Shown piece after piece: positions 45,323 to 55,945 of a DNA stretch of 64,000 bases (position 1 is the first letter of the stretch; every line of letters starts with the position of its first letter). A program made the translations under genes and the position numbers. The DNA comes from Sialis fuliginosa (taxonomy: Eukaryota; Arthropoda; Insecta; Megaloptera; Sialidae). Below the pieces are notes generated by a model. That model made no database searches, was not told where the DNA came from, and saw only the letters and a program-made list of their open reading frames with translations. The DNA lies in contig OY540816.1 of the NCBI GenBank assembly GCA_961205875.1, positions 9,868,701 to 9,932,700 of the forward strand, read 5' to 3'.

Positions 45323-45840
45323 CTTGATGCTATTTACTAAAGTATCACTGAAATTATGATTTAAAAAAATGAATTAATAAGTTTTAAAAAGATTCTAAAA
45401 ATGTATTTATTTTTATATTAAAAGCGAGATTAATATGATTTTTGTTAAAATAAAAACACAAAATACAGCAATCCGCCATGTTAGATAAAACACTAGTCAG
45501 AGTGGATGACGTCACGCCTTAGTAAATATCATTTTTGGTTTTATTAATATCTGCACTGTTTATAAATTATTTTGTGGTTTTAAATTATCAATTTGCTTAG
45601 TTTTGTGTTACCAAAACTAAAACCGAGAAACATTAGCGATGGAACAAAGATTTATTATTGTTGACAAGGAGTCTTTACATAGGCGTGACGTCACAAATGC
45701 ACCATGACACCTGCGAGCGTTTTGGCATCAAATTCAAAATTAGTTTTAAAAGGGTCTGCAGAAATAAGTATTTTTTTGGAAATTGGAGACACGTAAGATC
45801 ATCATAAAATAGTTTTTAAAAATTAGGCATCATTCCTATT
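45323..45840. mobile_element. CRE-bearing repeat family, second copy
   Basis: Collinear with 34751-35257. It keeps TGACGTCA at 45507-45514 and 45686-45693; the third site has decayed to GGCATCA. Same orientation. The terminal inverted repeats are degraded. Confidence 0.65.
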
Positions 45841-48030
45841 ATAGAACTTCTTAAAAATGAATGAAAATCTTGGAGAATATCAATACCCCACCAGCATATC
45901 TATGCATCTTTAATGTCCGGATTCTCAGTTAGGGCTTTACACAAAACGAGATGATAATCACGTCTTGTCTCGGTATCGTACACACGACCTAGACCAATGA
46001 AATCTCAGTTTCTTGTTAATTTTATTCTAAAAATATTATATAGGTAATAAGTAATAAATAAATAAATTTTGAAATAGAACGAATCATATATGTATTTTAT
46101 TTTTTAATTATTAATTTAAAGATGTCCACTGTGTGACGAAACTTACACATTTTACATTGACGCGGCTTATACCCAAAATCCAAGATCCATATTCAGATCA
46201 CCGCGGAAGCCTCAAAATATAGTAATTTAATAATAATTGGTGGCGCCACTTATTAGAAAAGTATGGAATTAATTTATTTTCTTTCTTGTTATTTCTTGCT
46301 ACGAATAAAACTTGTTGAATTACGTGTAATAGTTTAAATTAATTAAGTACCTACGTATTTGAAGAGCATTGACTAACGTATTAGCTAACTTTATAGTTAT
46401 GCACCCGCTGTGCATTTACTAGAATAAATATTCTTTGATTTATTTTATACACACCACTATGAAAAATATAAATGGTATTTAATCTTATAATAAGTATTAA
46501 AGTGAATTATCTTAGGTTATATTTTCGTTGTAGGTACTTATTTTATGTGTATTGTAAAACGTGAAACTGTATTTCCATTGTCCTTATCTTATCCTAACCA
46601 AAAGTGTAGTTAACTGGATGAAGTCAATAAATCAAAACACCATAAATTGTAAGTACAATTTAAATAATTATAAATATAATGTGCCATTCCCCGCTCGAAA
46701 CAGTCCAAGAACGCTGTACAGGTTAAAGGTTATAGTAATTAACCCACCTGTATCCAATAATAATAATTCAATGAAAATATTATTATATTATTATTATAAT
46801 AATATTATAATATTATTATTTTGCACCATTTAAATACTTTCAAATAAAATATTTTGAATTAATTTTTTTTTCATTATATTATATTTTTACATATACATAA
46901 ATAGTTAAGAACATGCAGTCTTATAGGGTTAAACACCCGTTTTATGGACCCTCATCCTTTGTACTATTTATTTATCTCGACGACACACTAAATAATATTG
47001 ATATCATATTGGTCTCGTCTCGTCAAAATTTCTGATGGTTTAGAGTCGTCCGAAAAAGCCAATCACAACTCTGTCAACGAGTATGATTTTTTTGAAATTT
47101 TTTTGGCGGGAAATTCAAACTCAAAAAAAATAGTCGTTGATAATGACCGAAAGTAGTTTTATGATATTTTTCAAAATTTTTTTTATAATAGAAACTTAGA
47201 AAAATAAATAAAAACGAAAATGAACGTTTCCCAACCTAGCTCATCCAATATAGCGGCTAATAGTTCAAAATTTGGGAAAATGTTTTTTTGACCGTATGCT
47301 TTCGAACGGCTAACTCGACGTTTGATTCCCTTTGGGGGCCATTTTTGCATGCTTACCCGACTATACCCTTCAAGTCAATCTCGTTTCGGTGTCGATCTCG
47401 TTTGAGAGATCTCGTTTGAGACCGAGAAAAATCTCGTCTCAGCGTACCTACAACTCTATTCCCAGTAAATTAATGCCAACCCTGTTTCCACAGATTGAAA
47501 ATTACTGAAATAGAAAAATACGTAGATACCATATATTACGTGGACTTTTTACTAATCTATCCTCTCATATTAATTTTTTACATAGATTTTTTTTATTTGC
47601 TACTGAATCAAAAGCGACTCATTAACTACAAGATATATTACAGGTGGTCCCGTAAAGCACTAATAGATTTAACATAAGGTATAATTTAGCAATTCATCAG
47701 TCTACCCAAGTTTTTTTCTCTTAATTTCATGATTTAAATTAAAGCTTTGTTGTGATTCGAACCAGTGGTGGTTTTGCCACAAGTAAACTAAATGATTAAC
47801 CTTAATCATTATCAAAATTAAATCAAAAACTTATTTGTGCTAATGATAACTAGTTAAAAATTACATATTTGCTAACTTTTATAATTAATATGAAAGAGTT
47901 TACTGCCTGTTTACCTTCGCCTGTTACTAGAATGATTAATGTATATATACCTATATACGAATACACATATATCTTAAAAAAATTATTTGATTATGATGAA
48001 TAAGAACCAAAAAAAATATAGAAATATATA
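45841..48030. other. AT-rich DNA with CGAGACGAG-type patches and an ATT-rich microsatellite
   Basis: CTCGTCTCG-like patches lie at 45945-46010, 47007-47025 and 47375-47450 and may mark one decayed transposon of about 450 bp between 47007 and 47450. An ATT/AAT run lies at 46763-46820. 46680-46760 is slightly more complex and unique. No gene is recognised; ORFs of 90 and 60 residues lack domain features. Confidence 0.4.
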
Positions 48031-48034
48031 GGTA

Positions 48035-48999
48035 GGGGAGAGGTGCTGCAGTTGAAACACGGTGTCAGTTGAAACGTTTTAAAAATAATATCTACTAGTG
48101 GTCATAAATGAAAGCTTTATAGCGTCTGAGTTAGCTAATATGTTACTGCTTTACTGACCAAGCCGGCGCTACTTTCTTTCAAATGAATTTTGAAAAATTT
48201 ATGAATTAGTGTTTTTTCGATGATGTGTTATTTTTAAAGTACGAACATATTTTTGGATTACACAGTCAAAAATCATTTCTCGTTAATAATATTTGGTTAG
48301 TAGATTGATCCAGAAGCTAGGTATCTATAGAGCTATGTGTTTTTAATCAATTTACATTAATTTAAATTTGGTGCACATTATGTTACATTTTTCGGGCAAG
48401 GCTGCAATTGAAACAATTTAGAGTGCGTCGGTTGAAACATGTTGTTTGTACAATAAATAAATTAAAAATAGTAATAATGCAATAATAAACATCGTAAATA
48501 ATAAGTCATAATAATTGAATCAACATAATAATATACAGAATTGCGAGACAAAGATAAACATATGACAATAAGTGCGAAGAAAGAGAAAGTGAATATATAA
48601 ATATAAGACGAAATAAAAACATACCTATAATATTGAGTGCAAAATATTTATAATAATAATTTATGGTTAATAAAAATTATTTCATTTAATTTGTTCCTTA
48701 ATTTTCCTTTTTTATTGAAAAATAAACAATTATAGCATATGTTTCAATTGACGCATGAGGGTGTTTCAATTTTTTATTATTATTTTTTTCAATTTATCGG
48801 CGTCATTAGAAACACTCTCTTTGACTCTGCCTTAGATCGATTTCTACATACACTGATTAATATTTTGATAAATTTTGTTTGGTGATTTGAAGTTTAATAG
48901 AAAAACTTTATTGTGTCCAAATTTGAAATAATTATTAATTAAAATAACAAATTTATCATCGAAATTCCAAAAACTGTTTCAATTACAGCACCTCTCCCC
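48035..48999. mobile_element. TA-flanked MITE, CAGTTGAAAC family
   Basis: TA (48033-48034) then GGGGAGAGGTGCTGCAGTTG; the right end CAATTACAGCACCTCTCCCC is followed by TA (49000-49001). AGTTGAAAC/CAATTGAAAC motifs recur at both ends and inside in both orientations (about 48050, 48067, 48410, 48430, 48745). No intact transposase frame. Confidence 0.85.
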
Positions 49000-49154
49000 T
49001 ACTCGTATGTATATATTGTGTATACACTTTTTTAAAGTTTGTGACTATTACACGATAGAAGTGAATTTTCTTTATATATTTTTTTTTTACTTCCTAGTTA
49101 TTATATGTATTATCTATATATACTCTGATTAAACATAGGTAGGTACATACTATA

Positions 49155-49520
49155 CAGGGTGGGTCGTTTATCTTGGCAAACGCGAATAACTTGAAAATAA
49201 GCATTTTTAAGAAATAAAAATCAAATAAATGTGTTTTTTTAGATGAAAGAATCATATTTTACACAAAAATAGAAACAAGCTTTTATTGGAAAAAAATTTC
49301 AAAAAATAATATTAACAGCCAATGACAATGAAAAAATATTTATTTTGTTTTTTTTCGGTGATTTTGAGTACCTACCTACTTATTGTTTCGAAACTTGTGT
49401 GACGTCACAACAGGGGATGGGGGAATCAAATGTGACAACCTTTGACAAGACCGGGAGAGGAGGGGGGGGGGGTAAAAAAACTATGAAATTTGTGTGACGT
49501 AATTTATTGATTGTCTCTAA
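49155..49520. mobile_element. mariner-type left end followed by GTGTGACGTCAC-containing repeat
   Basis: TA (49153-49154) then CAGGGTGGGTCGTTTATCTT resembles a mariner terminal repeat; no right end is found. Downstream, CTTGTGTGACGTCACAACAG (about 49395) and TTTGTGTGACGTAATTTATT (about 49488) flank a G-rich tract, suggesting a second short inverted-repeat element. Confidence 0.45.
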
Positions 49521-49868
49521 GGCACGCATTCCCATGACGTTAATGTTTTTTTTTCGGTTTTAAATACTAATACGTAGATAGGTACACTTTCAATTAGTAT
49601 TACGATAGTTTGGTATATTTGTTCCATACTATTTCCCTAAAATATTAACACTGGAAGCACGCTATCTTCTAGTAAAGATCGATTAATAGCAGTTAAAAAA
49701 TAACGGAATATAATACCAATTAAAATTATAAAATTATATTCCCTTTCTTTTGAAACATATCCATTCGAAATTATTAAAATTTCGATCCAACTACATTATC
49801 AAATCCATACAGATAGCTATATTTTAATATTCTGCTATTGTCGTTACTAGTATTCAAACAGATAAGAC

Positions 49869-50110
49869 GGACACAACGGCAAAGCTAACGCGATCGCCTG
49901 GCTTGGCCACACCCCCGGCGAAGTCACGTGACACCCGGCACGCATGCTATTGGTCAGAGTAACGCCAATCTACCGAGACGTGTGACGATTGGCCGCCCAC
50001 GCGTGTACATTCCCTGACACAAGTTAGTTACATCCTTAGCTAACTTCTTATAAAAATCAATAGGACACTGTAGTTTTTGCGACAGGTGGGGCCCATGACG
50101 TAACTAGGGC
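49869..50110 (+). promoter_or_regulatory. CpG-rich promoter-like island with CCAAT, E-box and TATA words
   Basis: Unique sequence with many CpGs. AAGTCACGTGACACC is a palindromic E-box, CTATTGGTCAG and CGATTGGCCG are inverted CCAAT boxes, and TTATAAAAATC (about 50049) is TATA-like. About 30 bp further lies GACACTGTAGTTTTTGCG, then GACAG|GTGGGG, which could be a short first-exon donor (about 50086). This is the most promoter-like composition in the window. No coding sequence can be attached to it; an alternative promoter or an enhancer is equally possible. Confidence 0.4.
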
Positions 50111-50595
50111 GTGGTTCGGTGTATTCACTTTTTTGTGAAAAAAGTGCTAAATCTATTTTGTTATGTGTGCGAGTCGATAAATAAAACTCGTAATTATAAA
50201 TGTTGGTGTAAATGAAATAGAAACAAAAGAGATTAATTATTAGTTTATCCTTATTTGTACTTATATAACTTAAAACGGAATGAGAAGATATTAAATCTGT
50301 TTTATAATTTGTAAATTAGAAGAATATATGTGTGTAGATACATATGATATTTCTTTTGCAAATATAATTAAATACAATGATAACAAATATGTAATAGGTT
50401 TGGAAATTCATTAATTTATAATAATTACCTTAACATTGTACTAATAGAAATACGATAGATAAAAGTAATTGGTATCTGAAATTATGTATTTCCGAATATT
50501 TTTGAACGAAATAGTATTTATCTACATTATTCTACATACAGATTAATTCTCATCCTTTTTCTAAAAATATTTCATCATTTTCTGTTTATTATTAT
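50111..50595. other. AT-rich DNA, no gene seen
   Basis: Nothing is recognised after the promoter-like island. Confidence 0.45.
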
Positions 50596-50812
50596 ATAAA
50601 TTGATTTGGACCAAAAAATCCTTGTTTTATAAAAAACGAAAACAATATTTTCTTAATATATAAGAATATACTCTAAAGTCTAAAGCAATACTATCGGATG
50701 AAAACGATAATATAGCTAAATAGATTAAGAATATATTCTTATAATAAGAAAATATAGTTTTCGCGTTATATATAAAACAAGGATTTCTATGACCCAACGT
50801 TTCTACCAGTGT
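50596..50812. mobile_element. Foldback MITE (CTTGGGCCAAG family), decayed copy
   Basis: TTTGGACCAAAAAATCCTTG on the left and AAACAAGGATTTCTATGACC on the right correspond to the arms of 44694-44947, with shortened internal sequence. Confidence 0.6.
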
Positions 50813-51685
50813 GCCTACTGATAAGTATGTATATTATTCATAAAATGCATATTTTTATTTTTGAGTGATAATAAATTTCTATTACTTTGTTCTTATAAAT
50901 AATATATGTATCTTAAAGTCAATTTGTACAAATTATTTATTTCTTATACGATTTTTCAATATAATTATTTACTTTCCTATTCCCGCCTTGACCATTCACT
51001 CATATTTAAGATGTCGAAAAATATATTTTTTCTGAAGTATGGTGATAAATCATCATTGAATATATTCAATGACGAACTGAAGGATGTTCGGGCTAGCTCT
51101 TTGTGAATTGTTAAATTATTCTATAATTTTCGAGCTCCTTGTTCTTCTTGGTAAGCGTATTTTCATATACGGTTAATAATATGTATGTATTATTTGTATA
51201 AATAAACCATATAATAACATATACTAATTAACATTAATTTTATTTATTTAACTATAAACGAATCCATTGTTAAAAAGTTCATAACTTATCACTGAATATA
51301 TTGAATAAATATGTATTTATACCCCAAAAAATGTTAATTATAGACACATGTTTTTGTTATTGTGAAAAAGAGATCTACTAATTAGGGTTAATAGGTAAGA
51401 AGTATTATTTTTGAACTTGCTAATTTTTTGTTTGCATATATGTATATATACAGTCAGTTCTTCTTACTAATGCACACCTCCACCAGACATGGATAACAAA
51501 TTTAATTCTGTTATTTTTCCTAAAAAATAACCTCACGTATACATTTATATTTCTTTTATATTATGTCAGCAAGCATCGTTTTCTTTAATTAAATTTTTAA
51601 ATTTTTTTATTTCTAATTCAGAAAACTATTTAAATATAAATACCAATATACACTTATACTAACGATTTAAATGAAAAAACAACTA
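50813..51685. other. AT-rich DNA, no gene seen
   Basis: A 66-residue plus-strand frame (50906-51106) starts in A/T-rich sequence. Its end, from MSKNIFFLKY onward, is not recognised. No splice context decides it. Confidence 0.4.
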
Positions 51686-51897
51686 GGTACCTACCAAAAA
51701 AATAAGGTTTTTTGACTTGTACCTATGATTGTATAAAAACCAATAATATAATAAAAAGTACACATTTGTAGGGGAAATCCACAATAAAACGAACAGTTCA
51801 TGAAACGGATAATGTGTTGGAACACTTCTTAAGTTGTCCGTCAATGTTTTTCTTTGATTTGAGTAAGCTGGACATTTGATGAAGATGTGCTCTTGAG
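51686..51897 (-). pseudogene. LINE-type retrotransposon C-terminal relic
   Basis: The minus-strand frame reads AQEHIFIKCPAYSNQRKTL, then a segment ending YFLLYYWFLYNHRY. An E-H-x-x-x-x-CP-x-Y-x-x-x-R pattern is typical of the extreme C-terminus of non-LTR retrotransposon polyproteins, after the reverse transcriptase and RNase H regions. Upstream coding is removed by the hAT-like insertion beginning at 51898, and its target octamer lies inside the open frame. The apparent ATG at 51910 belongs to the inserted element, not to a gene. Confidence 0.6.
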
Positions 51898-52240
51898 CAC
51901 TGGTTCCCAAACTGTGGTCCTCGGCTCCCTTGCCAGTATTGGGTGGATCAAAGTAAGCCCTGGTGGTTCTGGGTGTAGTTGGGAAGCCCTGGATTGTTAT
52001 ACAACACTAGATATGTATATGAAAAAAATGTTCACTACTAAAAATGTAAATTATCAGTGGAGCCTTGTGATTTTTTATAGCTGAAATGGGTCAAATAAGT
52101 TTGGGAACCTATGTTCTAGAGCATAGGTTCCCAAACTTATTTGGCCCACTACCCACTTTTCAGCTATAAAAAATCACAAGACTCCCCTGATAATTTACAT
52201 TTTTAGTAGTGAACATTTTTTCATATACATATGTACATTA
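51898..52240. mobile_element. hAT-like element plus inverted partial copy (foldback)
   Basis: CACTGGTTCCCAAACTGTGG at 51898 and AAGTTTGGGAACCTATG ending at 52113 are inverted ends. The octamers CTCTTGAG (51890-51897) and TTCTAGAG (52114-52121) match at 6 of 8. Immediately after, CATAGGTTCCCAAACTTATT starts an inverted copy of the right half (52122-52240), making a foldback with arms of about 110 bp. Confidence 0.6.
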
Positions 52241-52562
52241 TTGTAAATTGTACATATCTACACTGAGGAAAAAAAAGTAAATTTATATTTTTACTATGTA
52301 AAGGAAAATTCCAAAAGCCAGTGTTGGGAAAATAAATTTCCTCACAGTTTAGTATATCGTACCAATAAAATTTTTATTTTTACACTACAAAACAAGTTGT
52401 GGTAAATTTACTTTACAAAAGTGTAAATTTACAACATTTATCTATATGAAATTCACATTTTTTTATTTGTAAATTTAGCAGACCTGTATATGAATTTTTT
52501 TTTGTACCATTAGGTTATCCTACGGGAAAAAGGGTATTTTCCAATCAATCATACTAATTCAA

Positions 52563-52915
52563 TAGGCATGATGCCTAATTTTTAAAAACTATATTTTATG
52601 ATGATCTTACGTGTCTCCTATTTCCAAAAAAAAATACTTATTTCTGCAGAAAATAAAGATTTAATCACAAAAATTGACTTTTTTTAAACTAATTTTAAAT
52701 TTGACGCCAAAACGCTTGCAGGTGTCATGGCACATTTTTGACGTCAAGCCTATGTAAAGACTCCCTGTCTACAATAATAAATCCTTGTTCCATCGCTAAC
52801 GTTTCTCGGTATTTAATATAAAAATAAATACATTTTTTAGAATCTTTTTAACCTATTATATTTCATTATTTAAAATCATAATTTCAGTGATACTTTGTTA
52901 TTGTCATCATGCCTA
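52563..52915. mobile_element. CRE-bearing repeat family, inverted shorter copy
   Basis: TAGGCATGATGCC and CATCATGCCTA are terminal inverted repeats. TTCAA flanks at 52558-52562 and 52916-52920. Inside, one TGACGTCA remains (52739-52746); another has become TGACGCCA. Orientation is opposite to 34751 and 45323, and the central part is deleted. Confidence 0.7.
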
Positions 52916-53159
52916 TTCAATTTAGTGTTTTTTTATTGCATGAGCAATATTGAATTCAACAGTAGGGGGAGGGGGGGGGGGTATTGTAGCGATATGCAAA
53001 AATATTCTTCTAAATTGTAAGCGATGGCAACTATAATATATAAACTACCTATTTATAAAATAAATATTATTATTATAGTATTGCGTAATCCCTTTAGTTA
53101 AAAGTTTCTGTTGATTACAATTTGCAAAAAGGGACATTACGTAATACAAACGGAGAGAC

Positions 53160-53940
53160 AACCGAGTAGAGGAGAATAGTCAGTCGTTATTACAGTGTCG
53201 AAAAGATAACATAACATTTTAGCAAAAATCAAAGATCTCTACCAGTTTTGTAAATATTGCGGCCCTTAACGCCGTAATTCACGTTAAGGTCTGAATGACT
53301 CTGTAAAGCGTAACTGCTGTTTTGGTATTGTGTACCTATGATTAGTGTATTCTTGTTTGTGATTAGTGTATTAATTGTGAATAATTAGTGTATTTATTGT
53401 GTAAGCTGTGATTTAGGCTATCAATGTAAGTCAAATCTAAATAGAAAAATTGTAATTTAGAAATATATTTTTTATATCATTGTATACATGTACAGTACAG
53501 TCACCTGCATTAATGGTCTTGCAGTTTGTATTCATTTTCGTTTATCACGAACTTAGTAGGCTCCTCCCATTTGATTATTATAATATTTAAATCATTTCTC
53601 CATGTATCAAACAAAGAAAGATATTTTGAAATTCATTTGATAGATAAAGAACTAGCTACTCTTCGTTTATAGTACTCATATATATTTGTGCAATTAAATT
53701 ATTATGTAATCTATTGAAAATTCCGAATTTTAGTATTTAAATATATGAAATATGATAGAAAAAGATAACCGATGATGTTTGTCTTTAAATTTGGAACCTG
53801 TTGTAAGCGATTCTAGTCTTTAGGGTGCCAGACGAGTTCTGCAGGCGACTGTACGTTTCGGCACCCTGAGGTCTATTCCAACCTTCCAATTAAAGGAAAA
53901 TTGAACCTACAGTTTAAAATAAATTGCAAAAACGTAACAG
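53160..53940. repeat. LTR-like repeat, copy B, split by a mariner-type MITE
   Basis: CAGTCGTTATTACAGTGTCG through ATTGTGTAAGCTGTGATTTA matches copy A (43160-43640). After the MITE at 53498-53851 the match resumes with CGTTTCGGCACCCTGAGGTC and TTCCAACCTTCC. Confidence 0.55.
53498..53851. mobile_element. mariner-type MITE, copy B, with in-window empty site
   Basis: TA (53496-53497) then CAGTCACCTGCATTAATGG; right end TGCAGGCGACTG then TA (53852-53853). It interrupts the LTR-like repeat whose intact version is copy A at about 43530-43545. Confidence 0.88.
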
Positions 53941-54294
53941 TATTTCCCCATTGAAAAAATATATAAATTCAGTAAATGGGGGCCCAAATTTCATATTTGC
54001 CTGGGGCTCCATAAAGCTATAATGCGCCTCTGAATACATGGTATACCTTTAGGTACCAAATGAAAAATCATACAAAAATAATTGAAATAAGTGTATATCA
54101 GAAAATTGCCAAAATGTCAGTTACCATGTAATGACCTAAGATCATCGATATAAATGTGGTGTTTTTTTCGTGTTTAGATAACTATTATTACTTTTATCGG
54201 CACCTCGCTTATTGAGTTGAACGTTGACTCATATATAAACTCATAATAGCTTCCTATAAAAACTATCTCCCATAAAATCGAATCTATTATTATC
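53941..54294. other. Non-coding DNA with a truncated hAT-like end
   Basis: GCCTGGGGCTCCATAAAGCT then AATGCGCCTCTG (ending about 54033) looks like the right end of a hAT-type element whose left end is missing. No gene seen. Confidence 0.4.
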
Positions 54295-54600
54295 ACTATT
54301 ATAGTAACGGCGATGATCTGAATCCGGACCTAGGACAAGTTTGCTGAGCAACAGGTACATAAAGCATGATCATAAAAACGTCCGCCATTAAACCCGCGCC
54401 GAAAAACAAGACGCGCTGCCAACTGTCGGTAAAAACGGCCATAACACTGCAAAAACTCCCCCCTTGAGTTGGGATAGGCCAGGTATTGCCAACCATGGAA
54501 AAAATGACACATATTTAGGGCTTTTCTTTTTCCTACGACTGCTAAGTTTTCGTGTGTCTGAGCTAGGATTGCTGATTTTGAATATATTCTTCAGGGTAGC
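54295..54600. promoter_or_regulatory. Candidate conserved non-coding element
   Basis: Unique CpG-richer sequence: GTCCGCCATTAAACCCGCGC, AAGACGCGCTGCCAACTG and AGTAACGGCGATGATCTG. It includes CATAAAGCATGATCATAAAA, with posterior-Hox-type ATAAA words. Two overlapping minus frames (65 and 60 residues) and one plus frame lack recognisable domains. Confidence 0.3.
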
Positions 54601-55046
54601 GGTACTAAAACGTAATAGAAGTCAGATAAATGTTATTATGGTTTTAGTTTTTATGTAAAAAATCAGTATGCATCTACATAATTTGTATAAAATCTAAATA
54701 ACGTATTGTTGATAGTTAGAATATTAAATTGTAACGCTCCTACACCATTTGAAATTCAGTGTACCCTCTCCCTTTGGTTGAAATAAAACTAATTTTATTT
54801 CTTTTCTTAAACAAAAATATTTATCAATAATTAAAAGTTAAAACAGAAACTAATGTTAAATGTAAAAATGTATACAAATAATTTAAAACAATCGACCTTA
54901 CGAAGATATAAAATAATTACAAGATATGTATAGAAAATATTGTTTTATAATATAATGTAGGACTTTACCTTTCTACTATTTAAGAAATACCATGTAAAAT
55001 ACTAAAGTTATATTAATTTAAGATAATAATCTATGTATGAAGCATA
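54601..55046. other. AT-rich DNA, no gene seen
   Basis: Nothing is recognised. Confidence 0.45.
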
Positions 55047-55048
55047 TA

Positions 55049-55742
55049 GGGTAAGGTTGCTTAAGTCGTACCCCATAAGGGAAAATGGATATAGATTGAA
55101 GGATTGATTAATAAAAAAACACGTGTATGCATTATTTGTAAATTTAATTATTTAGGTATCTGTTTGCTACAACAAAGAACGATTTTTTTATCATTTTGAT
55201 AATTATTTTCTTAATTAAAAAAAAAATACATTCGGTACGACTTAGGAAACCAGTGTCCTAAGTCGTACCACCTATAGCTTAAGTCGTACCATTATAAAAT
55301 AAACAGCATATAACATTTATTAAGTAATTTATAAAAGAAATTATGTAAATCAAATTCTATTATAATAAATAATGATAAACAAAATTATAATAAACTTTGG
55401 TAGAAGCAACCAAGGAAACAATAATAAAAAAATAAAATAATTTTTTTTTAATTTCACATCACAGTACAAAATCCGTAGCTAACATTAAAAATACCTATAT
55501 CACCATATTATCAAGTAAAAACTCTACTGAATCTAGTTAAACAATAACAAGAAACATGTAAAAAAACTTATTTGTTACATATTTTTCAAAAAAACACTCT
55601 AACTGAACGATTCAAAATGTTTACTACAATTGCTGATTGGGAAGTACACTTTATAACTATTAGAGCCGCTGTTGTTATTAAACATGCTGAGATATTGACG
55701 GGGTACGATTTAGGCGATAGTACGACTTAAGCAACCTTACCC
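55049..55742. mobile_element. TA-flanked MITE, TTAAGTCGTACC family
   Basis: TA (55047-55048) then GGGTAAGGTTGCTTAAGTCG; right end CGACTTAAGCAACCTTACCC then TA (55743-55744). The terminal inverted repeats are perfect for more than 20 bp. The motif (C)TTAAGTCGTACC or its inverse recurs around 55066, 55235, 55260, 55277 and 55720. No transposase frame. Confidence 0.9.
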
Positions 55743-55945
55743 TACAATATACATTATTAATTAAAATATAATTTTTTGAAAAGTTTCGGTAGGATTTTTT
55801 TAGTGAATCAAGATTACTTCAGATTTAAAAAAAATTCTCGGATACTAAAAATTTAAATATATTATCTGTAAATACTAATAAAAGCAAACCTCTCGATATA
55901 CACAGAAAATATTTAAGTTTATATTTTCCGAATGCGTATCTGAAC

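Noticed and set aside
47750..47780. GTGATTCGAACCAG, resembling a tRNA T-arm
   Set aside because: No acceptor stem, D-arm or anticodon arm could be built around it.
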